The notes under the pieces were generated by a model. The model was not told the DNA's origin. It did not search any database and worked only from the letters and a program-made list of their open reading frames with translations. Shown here in pieces: positions 1 through 7,883 of a stretch of 64,000 bases of DNA. The DNA is from Streptomyces olindensis (GTDB taxonomy: Bacteria > Actinomycetota > Actinomycetes > Streptomycetales > Streptomycetaceae): the NCBI GenBank assembly GCA_000696115.1, contig JJOH01000092.1, forward strand, positions 186,001 to 250,000, in the 5' to 3' direction. The translations under genes were made by a program, and so were the position numbers. Positions within the stretch are counted from its first letter, which is position 1; each line of letters opens with the position of its first letter.

Positions 1-1401
1 CTCGACATGGGGTTCAACGAGTACCTCGGCCGGGGCTTCAACGCCGCGCTGGACTGGGACCTGCTGCCCGACGCGCAGGCGTACGTCGGGGACACGCTCG
101 GCGGGGGCGTCGCGACCGCCGCCGCCGTCGGCGCGGTGGTGCTCGTCCTGCTCGTGGGGGCCGTCATGGTCGCGGCGACGATCCGCCTCGCCGGTGTGCT
201 GGCCCGCCACCGGACCCGGGCGACCAAGGGCGCCCTGATCGCCGGCACCGTCTGGATCACCTGCTCGGCCCTGGGCCTCACGCTGTTCGGCGGGCCGATC
301 GCCTCCGAGCGCGCCGCCGGGGCCCTCCGGGTGCATGCCCAGCGGACGGTGGAGTCGCTGCGGGACGAGGCGGCGTTCGTGCGGCAGGCGAAGGCGGACA
401 CCTTCGGCAACACCCCGCCCGACCAGCTCCTGCCCGACCTCCGGGGCAAGGACGTGATCTTCACGTTCATCGAGAGCTACGGCCGCAGCGCCGTCGAGGA
501 CCCGATCATCGCCCCCGGCGTCGACCGGACCCTCGACACCGGCACCAAGGCGCTGGCGAAGGCCGGCTTCCACGCCCGCAGCGGCTGGCTGACCTCGGCG
601 ACCTTCGGCGGCAGCAGCTGGCTCGGCCACTCCACGACCATGTCGGGCCTGTGGATCGACAACCAGCGGCGCTACCGCACGGTCACCGCGGGCGACCACC
701 TCACCCTGACCAAGGCGTTCCGGAAGACCGGCGCCTGGGACACGGTGGGCGTCATGCCCGGCGTGCAGAAGGGCTGGCCGGAGGAGAAGTGGTACGGCCT
801 CGACAAGCTCTACGACGCCTTCGACCTGGGCTACCGTGGCCCGAAGTTCAGCTGGTCGACCATGCCCGACCAGTACGCGCTGGAGGCGTTCCAGCGCCAG
901 GTGCACGGGAGGAAGCGCGACAAGCCGCTGATGTCGTTCGTCATCCTGACCTCCAGTCACCAGCCCTGGGCACCGCTGCCGAAGATGGTCGGCTGGGACG
1001 AACTGGGCGACGGCACGGTCTTCGGCCCGATCCAGAAGGCCGGCAACAAGGCGGCGGACATCATCACCGACACCACCAGGTCCCGGCAGGAGTACGGCAA
1101 GTCCATCCAGTACTCGGTCACCAGCCTCACCCAGTGGGTCCAGCGCTACGGCACCGACGACACCGTCCTGGTCTTCCTCGGCGACCACCAGCCGATGGCG
1201 CGGGTCAGCGGCATCCGCGCCTCCCGCGACGTGCCGGTGTCCCTCGTCACCAAGGACCCGAAGGTGCTGGAGAAGATCAGCGACTGGAACTGGACGGAGG
1301 GCCTCAAGCCCGGCCGTGACGCGCCCGTGTGGAGGATGGACTCCTTCCGGGACCGCTTCCTGAAGGCGTACGGCTCGACACCGCACCCCTCCACGGGCTG
1401 A
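1..1401 (+). CDS. Membrane-bound sulfatase / alkaline-phosphatase-superfamily protein (5' end outside window)
   Basis: The frame is open from base 1 and the first ATG is at base 7, so the true start very likely lies upstream; related proteins carry more N-terminal membrane segments. Visible are two hydrophobic segments (about residues 37-60 and 75-97) followed by an extracellular sulfatase-type domain. The segment FIESYGRS resembles the nucleophile region of LtaS-like enzymes, and FLGDHQP near residue 395 provides the Asp-His metal ligands typical of the superfamily. The likely role is phosphate- or sulfate-ester transfer on a cell-envelope polymer; the substrate is unknown. Its stop abuts the stop of the converging dus gene with no spacer. 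Confidence 0.8.
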   Translation, partial: LDMGFNEYLGRGFNAALDWDLLPDAQAYVGDTLGGGVATAAAVGAVVLVLLVGAVMVAATIRLAGVLARHRTRATKGALIAGTVWITCSALGLTLFGGPIASERAAGALRVHAQRTVESLRDEAAFVRQAKADTFGNTPPDQLLPDLRGKDVIFTFIESYGRSAVEDPIIAPGVDRTLDTGTKALAKAGFHARSGWLTSATFGGSSWLGHSTTMSGLWIDNQRRYRTVTAGDHLTLTKAFRKTGAWDTVGVMPGVQKGWPEEKWYGLDKLYDAFDLGYRGPKFSWSTMPDQYALEAFQRQVHGRKRDKPLMSFVILTSSHQPWAPLPKMVGWDELGDGTVFGPIQKAGNKAADIITDTTRSRQEYGKSIQYSVTSLTQWVQRYGTDDTVLVFLGDHQPMARVSGIRASRDVPVSLVTKDPKVLEKISDWNWTEGLKPGRDAPVWRMDSFRDRFLKAYGSTPHPSTG

Positions 1402-2535
1402 TCAGCCGCCGGAGGTGTCGAGTTCGGCGTCCTCGCCGACGCCGGCGCAGTCGTAGGGGTCCTTCAGCCAGCCGTCCGGCAGCACCACCCGGTTGTTGCC
1501 GGACGTACGGCCCCGGGGCCCGTCGGCACCGGCGGGCCAGGGCTGGTCGAGGTCCAGCTCGTCCAGGCCGGAGCGCAGCTCCTCCAGGGACGAGGTGATC
1601 GCGAGGCGCTTGCGCATCTCGGAGCCGACCGCGAAGCCCTTGAGGTACCAGGCGACGTGCTTGCGGAAGTCGATGACGCCCCGGGACTCGTCGCCGATCC
1701 ACTCCCCGAGCAGGGTGGCGTGCCGGACCATGACGTCGGCGACCTCGCGCAGGGTGGGGCGGGCGATGTCCTCGGTGCGGCCCTCGAACGCGGCGACGAG
1801 GTCGGCGAAGAGCCACGGCCGCCCGAGGCAGCCGCGCCCGACCACGACTCCGTCGCAGCCGGTCTCGCGCACCATCCGCAGGGCGTCCTCGGCCGACCAG
1901 ATGTCGCCGTTGCCGAGCACCGGGATCTCCGGGACGTGCTCCTTGAGCCGGGCGATGGCGTCCCAGTCGGCGGTGCCGCCGTAGTGCTGGGCGGCGGTGC
2001 GGCCGTGCAGGGCGATGGCGGTGACGCCCTCCTCGACGGCGATCCGACCGGCGTCGAGGTAGGTGATGTGGTCGTCGTCGATGCCCTTGCGCATCTTCAT
2101 CGTGACCGGCAGGTCACCGGCGCCGCTGACGGCCTCGCGCAGGATCGCCCGCAGCAGGTTCCGCTTGAACGGCAGCGCCGAGCCGCCGCCCTTGCGGGTG
2201 ACCTTCGGCACCGGGCAGCCGAAGTTGAGGTCGATGTGGTCGGCGAGGTCCTCCTCCGCGATCATGCGGACGGCCTTGCCGACGGTGGCCGGGTCCACGC
2301 CGTAGAGCTGGATGGACCGGGGCCGCTCACTCGCGTCGAAGTGGATGAGCTGCATGGTCTTCTCGTTGCGCTCGACCAGCGCCCTGGTGGTGATCATCTC
2401 GCTGACGAACAGGCCCTTGCCACCACTGAACTCCCGGCACAGGGTGCGGAAGGGCGCGTTGGTGATCCCGGCCATGGGGGCCAGGACGACGGGCGGCTGG
2501 ACGGTGTGCGGACCGATCTGCAGGGGCGTGGACAT
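1402..2535 (-). CDS. dusB: tRNA-dihydrouridine synthase (DusB-like)
   Basis: FMN/NADPH-dependent reduction of uridine to dihydrouridine in tRNA. The 377-residue product starts MSTPLQIGPH; the TIM-barrel opening APMAGITNAPFR is near residue 20 and the catalytic Cys lies in NFGCP (about residue 107), followed by KVTRKGGGSAL. The phosphate-binding GNGDIWS and VGRGCLGRPW motifs are present. The ATG at 2535 was chosen because homology begins there, although the frame stays open far upstream. It diverges from an MFS exporter with about 70 bp between starts. Length and motifs fit the DusB/Dus1 family well. Confidence 0.95.
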   Translation of the reverse strand: MSTPLQIGPHTVQPPVVLAPMAGITNAPFRTLCREFSGGKGLFVSEMITTRALVERNEKTMQLIHFDASERPRSIQLYGVDPATVGKAVRMIAEEDLADHIDLNFGCPVPKVTRKGGGSALPFKRNLLRAILREAVSGAGDLPVTMKMRKGIDDDHITYLDAGRIAVEEGVTAIALHGRTAAQHYGGTADWDAIARLKEHVPEIPVLGNGDIWSAEDALRMVRETGCDGVVVGRGCLGRPWLFADLVAAFEGRTEDIARPTLREVADVMVRHATLLGEWIGDESRGVIDFRKHVAWYLKGFAVGSEMRKRLAITSSLEELRSGLDELDLDQPWPAGADGPRGRTSGNNRVVLPDGWLKDPYDCAGVGEDAELDTSGG

Positions 2536-2604
2536 GCCTCCATTGTGCCGTGCAATGAAAAGGCAAAATTCGTTAGTTAGCCACACTATTGAAATCGGCG
2601 TACG
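2536..2604. promoter_or_regulatory. Short AT-richer divergent promoter region, dus / MFS exporter
   Basis: The 69-bp gap between divergent starts is markedly less GC-rich than its surroundings. It holds an imperfect inverted repeat with CATTG (2541-2545) and CAATG (2553-2557) arms, and a GTTAGTTAG direct repeat near 2571. No convincing -35/-10 pair could be fixed for either gene. Its role as the shared promoter is inferred from position. Confidence 0.4.
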
Positions 2605-4065
2605 ATGGAGCGCATGCCCGAGCTCAGTCACCGCCGCCGCATGCTGGTGCTCGCGATCTGCTGCATGAGCCTGCTGATCGTGAGCCTGGACAACACGGTC
2701 CTGAACGTGGCCCTGCCGTCCATGCAGCAGGACCTGCACGCCGGCACGTCGGGCCTGCAGTGGACGATCGACGCGTACACGCTGGTCCTGGCCTCGCTGC
2801 TGATGCTCGCGGGCTCCACGGCCGACCGGATCGGACGCAAGCGCGTCTTCATGGCGGGCCTGGTCGTCTTCACCCTCGGCTCGGTGCTGTGCTCCCTCGC
2901 CCCGAACCTGGAGGCACTGGTCGCGTTCCGGATGGTGCAGGCGGTGGGCGGCTCGATGCTGAACCCGGTCGCCATGTCGATCATCACCAACACGTTCACG
3001 GACCCCCGGGAACGGGCCCGGGCGATCGGCGTCTGGGGCGCGGTGGTCGGCATCTCCATGGCCGCCGGTCCGCTGGTCGGAGGCCTCCTGGTGGAGTCGG
3101 TCGGCTGGCGCTCGATCTTCTGGATCAACCTGCCGGTGGGGCTGGCGGCCCTGCTGCTCACCCTGCGCTTCGTCCCCGAGTCGCGTGCGCCCCGGGCCCG
3201 CCGCCCGGACCCCGTCGGGCAGGTGCTGGTGATCGCGCTGTTCGGCTCGCTGACGTACGCGATCATCGAGGCGCCGAGCACGGCCTTCGCGTCCCTGGCG
3301 CCGCTGGTGGTCCTCGCCCTGGCGGCCCTCACCGCCCTGCTCTGGTACGAACCGCGCCGCGCGGAGCCGCTGATCGACCTCCGCTTCTTCCGCTCGGCGC
3401 CGTTCAGCGGGGCGACGGTCGTCGCGATCAGCGCGTTCGCGGCGCTCGGCGGCTTCCTGTTCCTGTCGACGCTGTACCTGCAGAACGTGCGGGGTCTCAC
3501 CGCCCTGGAGGCGGGCCTGTGGATGCTGCCGATGGCGGTACCGACGTTCCTGTGCGCGCCGCTGTCGGGCCGCCTGGTCGGCGCGCGGGGCCCTCGCCTG
3601 CCCCTGGTGATCGCGGGCCTCGCGATGACGACGAGCGCCGTCCTCTTCGCCGCGTTCGAGGCCGAGACGTCCAACGTCACGCTCTTCCTCGGCTACGTCC
3701 TGTTCGGAGTCGGCTTCGGCTTCGTCAACGCGCCCATCACCAACACGGCGGTCTCCGGCATGCCGCGCGCCCAGGCGGGCGTGGCGGCGGCGGTGGCCTC
3801 GACGAGCCGGCAGCTCGGACAGACGCTGGGGGTGGCCGTGGTGGGGGCGGTGCTCGCGTCGGGCGTGGGCGCGTCCTCGTACCGGGAGGCGTTCGTGTCC
3901 GCCGCGCGGCCCGGCTGGTGGACCCTGGTGGCGTGCGGGTTCGCCGTGCTGACGCTGGGGGCGGTGACGAGCGGGCGGTGGGCCCGGGGGACCGCCGAAC
4001 GGGCCGCCGCGGCGCTGGAGTCGGCGGAGGTGCGGGACGCCGTGGTGACCGCGGACCGTTCCTGA
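2605..4065 (+). CDS. MFS drug exporter, DHA2 (14-TMS) family
   Basis: Proton-driven multidrug efflux permease of 486 residues, the usual length for the 14-helix DHA2 group. The first helices show LDNTVLNVALPSMQQDL and LQWTIDAYTL, hallmark DHA2 sequences, followed by the loop-2 motif GSTADRIGRKRVF and motif C-like GGLLVESVGWRSIFWINLPVG. It starts with MERMPELSHRR; the second Met at 2614 is an alternative with a GGAG four bases upstream. No dedicated TetR or MarR regulator is adjacent. The substrate cannot be predicted. Confidence 0.93.
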   Translation: MERMPELSHRRRMLVLAICCMSLLIVSLDNTVLNVALPSMQQDLHAGTSGLQWTIDAYTLVLASLLMLAGSTADRIGRKRVFMAGLVVFTLGSVLCSLAPNLEALVAFRMVQAVGGSMLNPVAMSIITNTFTDPRERARAIGVWGAVVGISMAAGPLVGGLLVESVGWRSIFWINLPVGLAALLLTLRFVPESRAPRARRPDPVGQVLVIALFGSLTYAIIEAPSTAFASLAPLVVLALAALTALLWYEPRRAEPLIDLRFFRSAPFSGATVVAISAFAALGGFLFLSTLYLQNVRGLTALEAGLWMLPMAVPTFLCAPLSGRLVGARGPRLPLVIAGLAMTTSAVLFAAFEAETSNVTLFLGYVLFGVGFGFVNAPITNTAVSGMPRAQAGVAAAVASTSRQLGQTLGVAVVGAVLASGVGASSYREAFVSAARPGWWTLVACGFAVLTLGAVTSGRWARGTAERAAAALESAEVRDAVVTADRS

Positions 4066-4123
4066 CCGCTCCTTCCCTCTCCTGCCCGCTCCGCATGTCA
4101 GTGGCGTGCGCTTCACTTGGGCC

Positions 4124-4948
4124 ATGGAGCTCACGCAAGCGACCGTCCATGACCTGCTGGCCGGGATCGGGCCGGGGAACGGCTACCTCTACCTGCCCGG
4201 CGATCCGGACCCGCAGGAGCTCACCGACCTGCTCGGGGACAGGTACGGCGCGCCGCGCACCCTCGTCCTCGACGGGTTCGCGGACCCGACGGTCGACGAG
4301 TCCCGGGGCGCGGCTCTCCTGCTCCCCTTCGAGGACCGGGCCGTGACGATACGGGCGTGGGCGTACGGAGACCGGTGGGTCGGCGCGGGTACGGCGCGGG
4401 ACGGGGAGGGGATCGTGCGGCCGGTGCTGGTCGTCGCCCACCGGGAGGTGCCGCGGCCCCCGGCGGTCGCCCGGGGCGAGGGCGTCGGCGACGACTGGGT
4501 GGAGCGGCTCAAGCACATCACCGGCTGGACGGGGCCCGACCGGCGGCCGGACATGGACTGGGCGGAGGTGGAATCGCGCCTGGGCACCGCGCTGCCGGGC
4601 GACTACAAGCGCATGGTGGAGACGTTCGGCGAGGGCGCCTTCGACGCCTGGCTGGACCTGCACCAGGAGCCGTGGACGCACCTCAGGGAGGACGGCCTGC
4701 TGATCTGGGCGGGCACGGAGCACGAGGACCTGTACTGCTGGCGCGTCGACGGCGACGATCCGGACCGCCGGACCGTCCTCGTCCGGTCCTTCGACGGCGA
4801 GGACGTGCCCTTCGACTGCGGGACCGCGGAGTTCGTCTGCCGCATCCTCACCGATCCGGGGCACCGCTTCACGATGGCCCGCTACTTCGACACCCACTGG
4901 TTCATGAACTACCGGGAGGCCGACGAGGACGGTCGGGAGGACCTGTGA
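4124..4948 (+). CDS. SMI1/KNR4 (SUKH) domain protein
   Basis: The 274-residue protein carries a C-terminal SUKH-1-type domain beginning at WAEVESRLGTALPGDYKRMVETFGEG (about residues 145-170) with later LLIWAGTEHEDLYCWRVDGDDPD. SUKH proteins often act as immunity proteins against contact-dependent or secreted toxins, but solitary copies are abundant in Streptomyces and may have other roles. The ATG at 4124 was preferred over an in-frame GTG at 4106; neither has a clear Shine-Dalgarno site. No toxin gene lies nearby, so the immunity role is only a family-level possibility. Confidence 0.75.
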   Translation: MELTQATVHDLLAGIGPGNGYLYLPGDPDPQELTDLLGDRYGAPRTLVLDGFADPTVDESRGAALLLPFEDRAVTIRAWAYGDRWVGAGTARDGEGIVRPVLVVAHREVPRPPAVARGEGVGDDWVERLKHITGWTGPDRRPDMDWAEVESRLGTALPGDYKRMVETFGEGAFDAWLDLHQEPWTHLREDGLLIWAGTEHEDLYCWRVDGDDPDRRTVLVRSFDGEDVPFDCGTAEFVCRILTDPGHRFTMARYFDTHWFMNYREADEDGREDL

Positions 4949-5066
4949 GGGCTGCCTCACAGCCTGATAACCGGCTCCCGGGGAAGCCCTGTTGATGTTG
5001 GTCTTGCTGCACACTCCTTGCTGCGGGCAGACCGGATCGGCCGGATTCGTGGACGCGGGAGACGTC

Positions 5067-5276
5067 ATGGCGCAGATCGACACGAGCAAGGTCAGCCGCT
5101 GGGACCAGCACGGCCGGGAGCACGTGGTGCGGGTGCAGCGCACGGGTGTGCAGCGCACGATCAGGTGCGACACCTGCGGCTGGCGCAGAGGCGCCCAGTT
5201 CCTGCCCTGGCTGAAGGCGGAGGAGCACCTGGCGGAGGCCCACCAGGCGACGGTGGACCCGACGTCCGCGGCGTGA
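5067..5276 (+). CDS. Small hypothetical protein with CxxC...HxxxxH pattern
   Basis: A 69-residue basic protein starting MAQIDTSKVSRW. A GGGAG ribosome-binding site five bases ahead of the ATG at 5067 supports this start over an upstream in-frame ATG at 4992. Residues CDTCGWRRG followed 16 residues later by HLAEAH give a possible C2H2-type zinc knuckle. No function is recognised. Similar short CxxC/H proteins are common in Streptomyces and may bind nucleic acid, but this is inference. Confidence 0.6.
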   Translation: MAQIDTSKVSRWDQHGREHVVRVQRTGVQRTIRCDTCGWRRGAQFLPWLKAEEHLAEAHQATVDPTSAA

Positions 5277-5315
5277 TCCGCGCGGCAGGGCCCACGTAAT
5301 CCGCGGTGGCAGGGC

Positions 5316-6182
5316 CTAGTAGAGGATCGAGGGCAGATAGGCCCCGTCGGGCTGGTTGTACAGGCCGACGGTCATCAGGCTCATCAGCTGGACGACCTTG
5401 AGGCCGTGGGACAGGCACCACCTGAGCAGTGCGCTGTCGCCGGTGGGTACGAGGATGCCGGGGCCGGCGAACCGCGGCGCGGCCGCGATGAGGGCCTGGA
5501 GGTCGGGGGTGGTCTCGCCGACGGCGTGGGCGAAGAAGGCGAGGTCGGTGGCGTAGCCGGTGACGCGCCCCGCGCGCTCGACGACCCGGGCGGTGCCCTG
5601 TTTGAGCGCGTCGGCGACCTCGCCGCCGCGGTCGACGCCGTGGACCTGCCGGCACACGTCGTTGCAGGCGCCGAGGTCCGCGTCCGTGGCCTCCCGCACC
5701 GCGTACCCGGGGAGTTCCTCCTTCGGCGGCGGTCCCTGGACGCAGGCCAGCGTGGCCCGGTGGACGAAGCCCAGGCTCGCGTACAGCGAGAACGACCTGT
5801 TGTGGTAGCCGCTCTGCAGGAGCCGGATGCCGGGTGCCCCGCGCTCGGCGGTCCTGTCCATCACGTCCCGCATGAGGCGGCGGCCCACACCCGCGTTCTG
5901 CACGGCGGGGTCGACCGTGATGGGCCCGACTCCGACGACGGCCGAGCGTTCGTCGAGGAAGTTGCTGCCCACGATCCGCCCGTCGAGCTCGGCGACGACA
6001 CTGTAGAACCCGGGGTGGGTCAGGGCGCCCTCCATCAGCGCGACACCCACTTCGGGGCTGGGGAAGTCGGGTGGGAACGCGTGCTGCTCGGCGATGCCGG
6101 CGAAGGCCTCGTAGCAGATCCGGCCGCACTCCGCTGCATCGTCGGCGGTCCCCGGGCGCAGTATGAGATCCACGATCGCCAT
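5316..6182 (-). CDS. GNAT-family N-acetyltransferase (tandem GNAT-like)
   Basis: A 288-residue acetyltransferase starting MAIVDLILRPGTADDAAECG, the typical first strand and helix of a GNAT domain. The acetyl-CoA pyrophosphate-binding region is VDPAVQNAGVGRRLMRDVMDR (about residues 90-110). The second half, starting VREATDADLGACNDVCRQVHG, looks like a second, degenerate GNAT repeat, explaining the roughly doubled length. The substrate is unknown. The start at 6182 was chosen for homology; the frame is open upstream to 6254. It lies just downstream of the hydrolase gene on the same strand, 141 bp away. Confidence 0.82.
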   Translation of the reverse strand: MAIVDLILRPGTADDAAECGRICYEAFAGIAEQHAFPPDFPSPEVGVALMEGALTHPGFYSVVAELDGRIVGSNFLDERSAVVGVGPITVDPAVQNAGVGRRLMRDVMDRTAERGAPGIRLLQSGYHNRSFSLYASLGFVHRATLACVQGPPPKEELPGYAVREATDADLGACNDVCRQVHGVDRGGEVADALKQGTARVVERAGRVTGYATDLAFFAHAVGETTPDLQALIAAAPRFAGPGILVPTGDSALLRWCLSHGLKVVQLMSLMTVGLYNQPDGAYLPSILY

Positions 6183-6323
6183 CCCCTCTTCGCGCGTCCC
6201 GCGCGGCGCCCCGCCCCTCACCTCCATCGTGGGCCCTGGCCGTCCCGGGCGCACCCGGTGGGCGGTGGAGCGGCAGCGTGGCCGGCACCGCCCACCGTTC
6301 GCCGCCCATCGGACGGCCCGGCC

Positions 6324-7049
6324 TCACTTCAGGTGGCGGTCCAGGAACCGGCAGCCGTCCTCCAGCTCGAACCACGGGGTGCCGGTGTGCCCTCCCACAT
6401 TGGCGTGCAGCGTCTTCTCCTTGCTGCGGAAGGCGTCGAAGAGGTCCAGGGCCCGTTGCCGGGGGTTCCCCTCGTCGTCCCACTGCAGCAGGAACAGCAG
6501 CGGAACGGTGACCTGCCGGGCCTCCTCGCGCTGGGCACGGGGCACGTATCCCCCGGCGAAGAAGCTCGCGGCCGCGATGCGCGGCTCGACCACCGCCAGC
6601 CGGATGCCGAGGGCGGTCCAGCCCCCGGAGTACCCGACCGGGCCGCCGCCGGTCTCGGGCAGTTCGAGGAGGGCGTCCAGCGTGGTCCGCCATTCCGGGA
6701 CGGCGTTCTCGACCAGCGGGCCGACGAGGGACTCCAGGATCTCGTCGACCGGCTCGCCGGCCCGCATCGCCCGCCGGAGTCCGGCACGGGCTTGTTCGTC
6801 GGCGGCGGAACGGGGACGGTCACCGCACCCGGCGGCGTCGATGGTGGCCACGGCGTAGCCGCGCGCCGCGGTGTACCGGGCCCGGGCCACCAGCCGGGGT
6901 TCCGCCATGGGCAGGCCGTTGTTGTGGGCCATCAGCACCAGCGGGGCCGGTGCGGATCCGGGGGTCCACAGGGTGCCGGGGATGTCGCCGAGGGTGAATG
7001 CGCGCTCGAGGACGCCGTCGTCGAGGCGCTGTTCGGACGTGAATCGCAT
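6324..7049 (-). CDS. Dienelactone-hydrolase-like alpha/beta hydrolase
   Basis: A 241-residue cytoplasmic alpha/beta hydrolase with no signal peptide. The nucleophile elbow is GYSGG (about residue 129), the probable acid lies in LQWDDEG and the catalytic His in GGHTGTP; the HN pair in VLMAHNNG forms the oxyanion region. The substrate is unknown; relatives hydrolyse lactones or esters. The ATG at 7049 has an AAAGG site seven bases upstream. A short open frame with a near-perfect Shine-Dalgarno sequence (7094-7147) precedes it on the same strand and may control its translation. Confidence 0.85.
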   Translation of the reverse strand: MRFTSEQRLDDGVLERAFTLGDIPGTLWTPGSAPAPLVLMAHNNGLPMAEPRLVARARYTAARGYAVATIDAAGCGDRPRSAADEQARAGLRRAMRAGEPVDEILESLVGPLVENAVPEWRTTLDALLELPETGGGPVGYSGGWTALGIRLAVVEPRIAAASFFAGGYVPRAQREEARQVTVPLLFLLQWDDEGNPRQRALDLFDAFRSKEKTLHANVGGHTGTPWFELEDGCRFLDRHLK

Positions 7050-7093
7050 CGTCGTGCCTTTCGGGAGTGCGCTGAACGGCGCTCCCGGACGAC

Positions 7094-7147
7094 CTATCGC
7101 CCGACCGTGACCCCGGAGGGGAGCACCCATGTCGCTACTGCGTTCAC
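7094..7147 (-). CDS. Candidate 17-residue upstream ORF (leader peptide) before the hydrolase
   Basis: On the minus strand an AGGAGGTGAT sequence, fully complementary to the 16S rRNA tail, sits 8 bases ahead of a GTG at 7147. The frame encodes VNAVATWVLPSGVTVGR (GTG read as Met) and stops with TAG 44 bp before the hydrolase ATG. No gene in the vicinity has a stronger ribosome-binding site. It could be a regulatory leader peptide or an uncharacterised microprotein; coding is inferred only from the SD, spacing and position. Confidence 0.45.
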   Translation of the reverse strand: MNAVATWVLPSGVTVGR

Positions 7148-7185
7148 GGGTATCACCTCCTCGTTCTCTCGCACGGCCTGGCGGG

Positions 7186-7215
7186 ACACTAGTCGGGGAG
7201 GCCATGGCACGCCAA
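7186..7215 (-). promoter_or_regulatory. Candidate sigma-70-type promoter for leader ORF and hydrolase
   Basis: Read on the minus strand, TTGGCG (7215-7210) and TAGTGT (7191-7186) are separated by 18 bases, a fair match to the housekeeping consensus. Transcription would begin near 7180 and include the short leader frame. Position upstream of a strong ribosome-binding site supports the call; no experimental evidence is available. Confidence 0.4.
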
Positions 7216-7270
7216 CGGGTTTTCGTGGAAGCTCCGTTGCCGGATGCCGCCGCACCCCGCAGGACACGGC

Positions 7271-7858
7271 CTAAGCCCGCAGTCCCCGCACCAGCAGGTC
7301 GACGACCGCCTCGAAGTCGGCCTCGACGCCTTCCTGCCGCCACTCCTGCGCGTAGCCCGGGTCGTGGAAGCGGGCCGTCGCCTGGAAGACCGCGCGGGCC
7401 GTGGCCTCCGGGTCCGCCGCGGTGAAGGAACCGGTCTCGACACCGGCCTGGATCACCCGGGTCAGTTGGGCGGTGAGGTCGGCGAGGTGCTCGCTCACCG
7501 CCGTGCCGTTCTCCCCCGTGAGGACCGTGTACGTGGCGAACAGCTCCGGATCGTCGCCCGCCTTGCGGCGCTTCGCGGCGAACAGCGCGGTGAGCCAGTC
7601 CCGCAGCCGGGCCTCCGGGTCGCGGTCCGCGGCGGCGATCCCGGACAGTTCGCCGGACGTGCGGTCCAGCCAGCGCTTGGTGACCGCCTCGCGCAGCGCC
7701 GCCTTCGTCCGGAAGTGACGGTAGACACTGCCGTGGCTGACGCCGAGCGCGCGGGCCACGTCGACCACGGTGGCCTTGGCCGGGCCGTGGCGGCGCAGCA
7801 CCTCCTCGGTGGCTTCGAGGATGCGCTCGGCGGTCAGGGTCTCGCTGGTCGGTGCCAT
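7271..7858 (-). CDS. TetR-family transcriptional regulator
   Basis: A 195-residue repressor. The N-terminal helix-turn-helix reads ATVVDVARALGVSHGSVYRHFRTKAALREAV (split here only by reading; about residues 30-60), classic TetR. The C-terminal ligand domain is unremarkable. It starts at the ATG 7858, 25 bp after the stop of the aldo/keto reductase gene, so the two are probably one transcript. The 44-bp palindrome upstream of that operon is the obvious candidate operator, implying autoregulation of the pair. Confidence 0.93.
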   Translation of the reverse strand: MAPTSETLTAERILEATEEVLRRHGPAKATVVDVARALGVSHGSVYRHFRTKAALREAVTKRWLDRTSGELSGIAAADRDPEARLRDWLTALFAAKRRKAGDDPELFATYTVLTGENGTAVSEHLADLTAQLTRVIQAGVETGSFTAADPEATARAVFQATARFHDPGYAQEWRQEGVEADFEAVVDLLVRGLRA

Positions 7859-7883
7859 GCCCAGACCGTACCCGGAGCCAGGT

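Noticed and set aside
1402..4134. Very long open minus-strand frame covering both the dihydrouridine synthase and the MFS gene
   Set aside because: Only the part to 2535 has Dus homology; the upstream part is antisense to the MFS gene and composed of Arg/Gly-rich shadow sequence.
7129..7425. 98-residue plus-strand frame with GGAGGGG upstream
   Set aside because: It overlaps the TetR gene in antisense and has Pro/Arg-rich shadow composition; the minus-strand leader reading is better supported.
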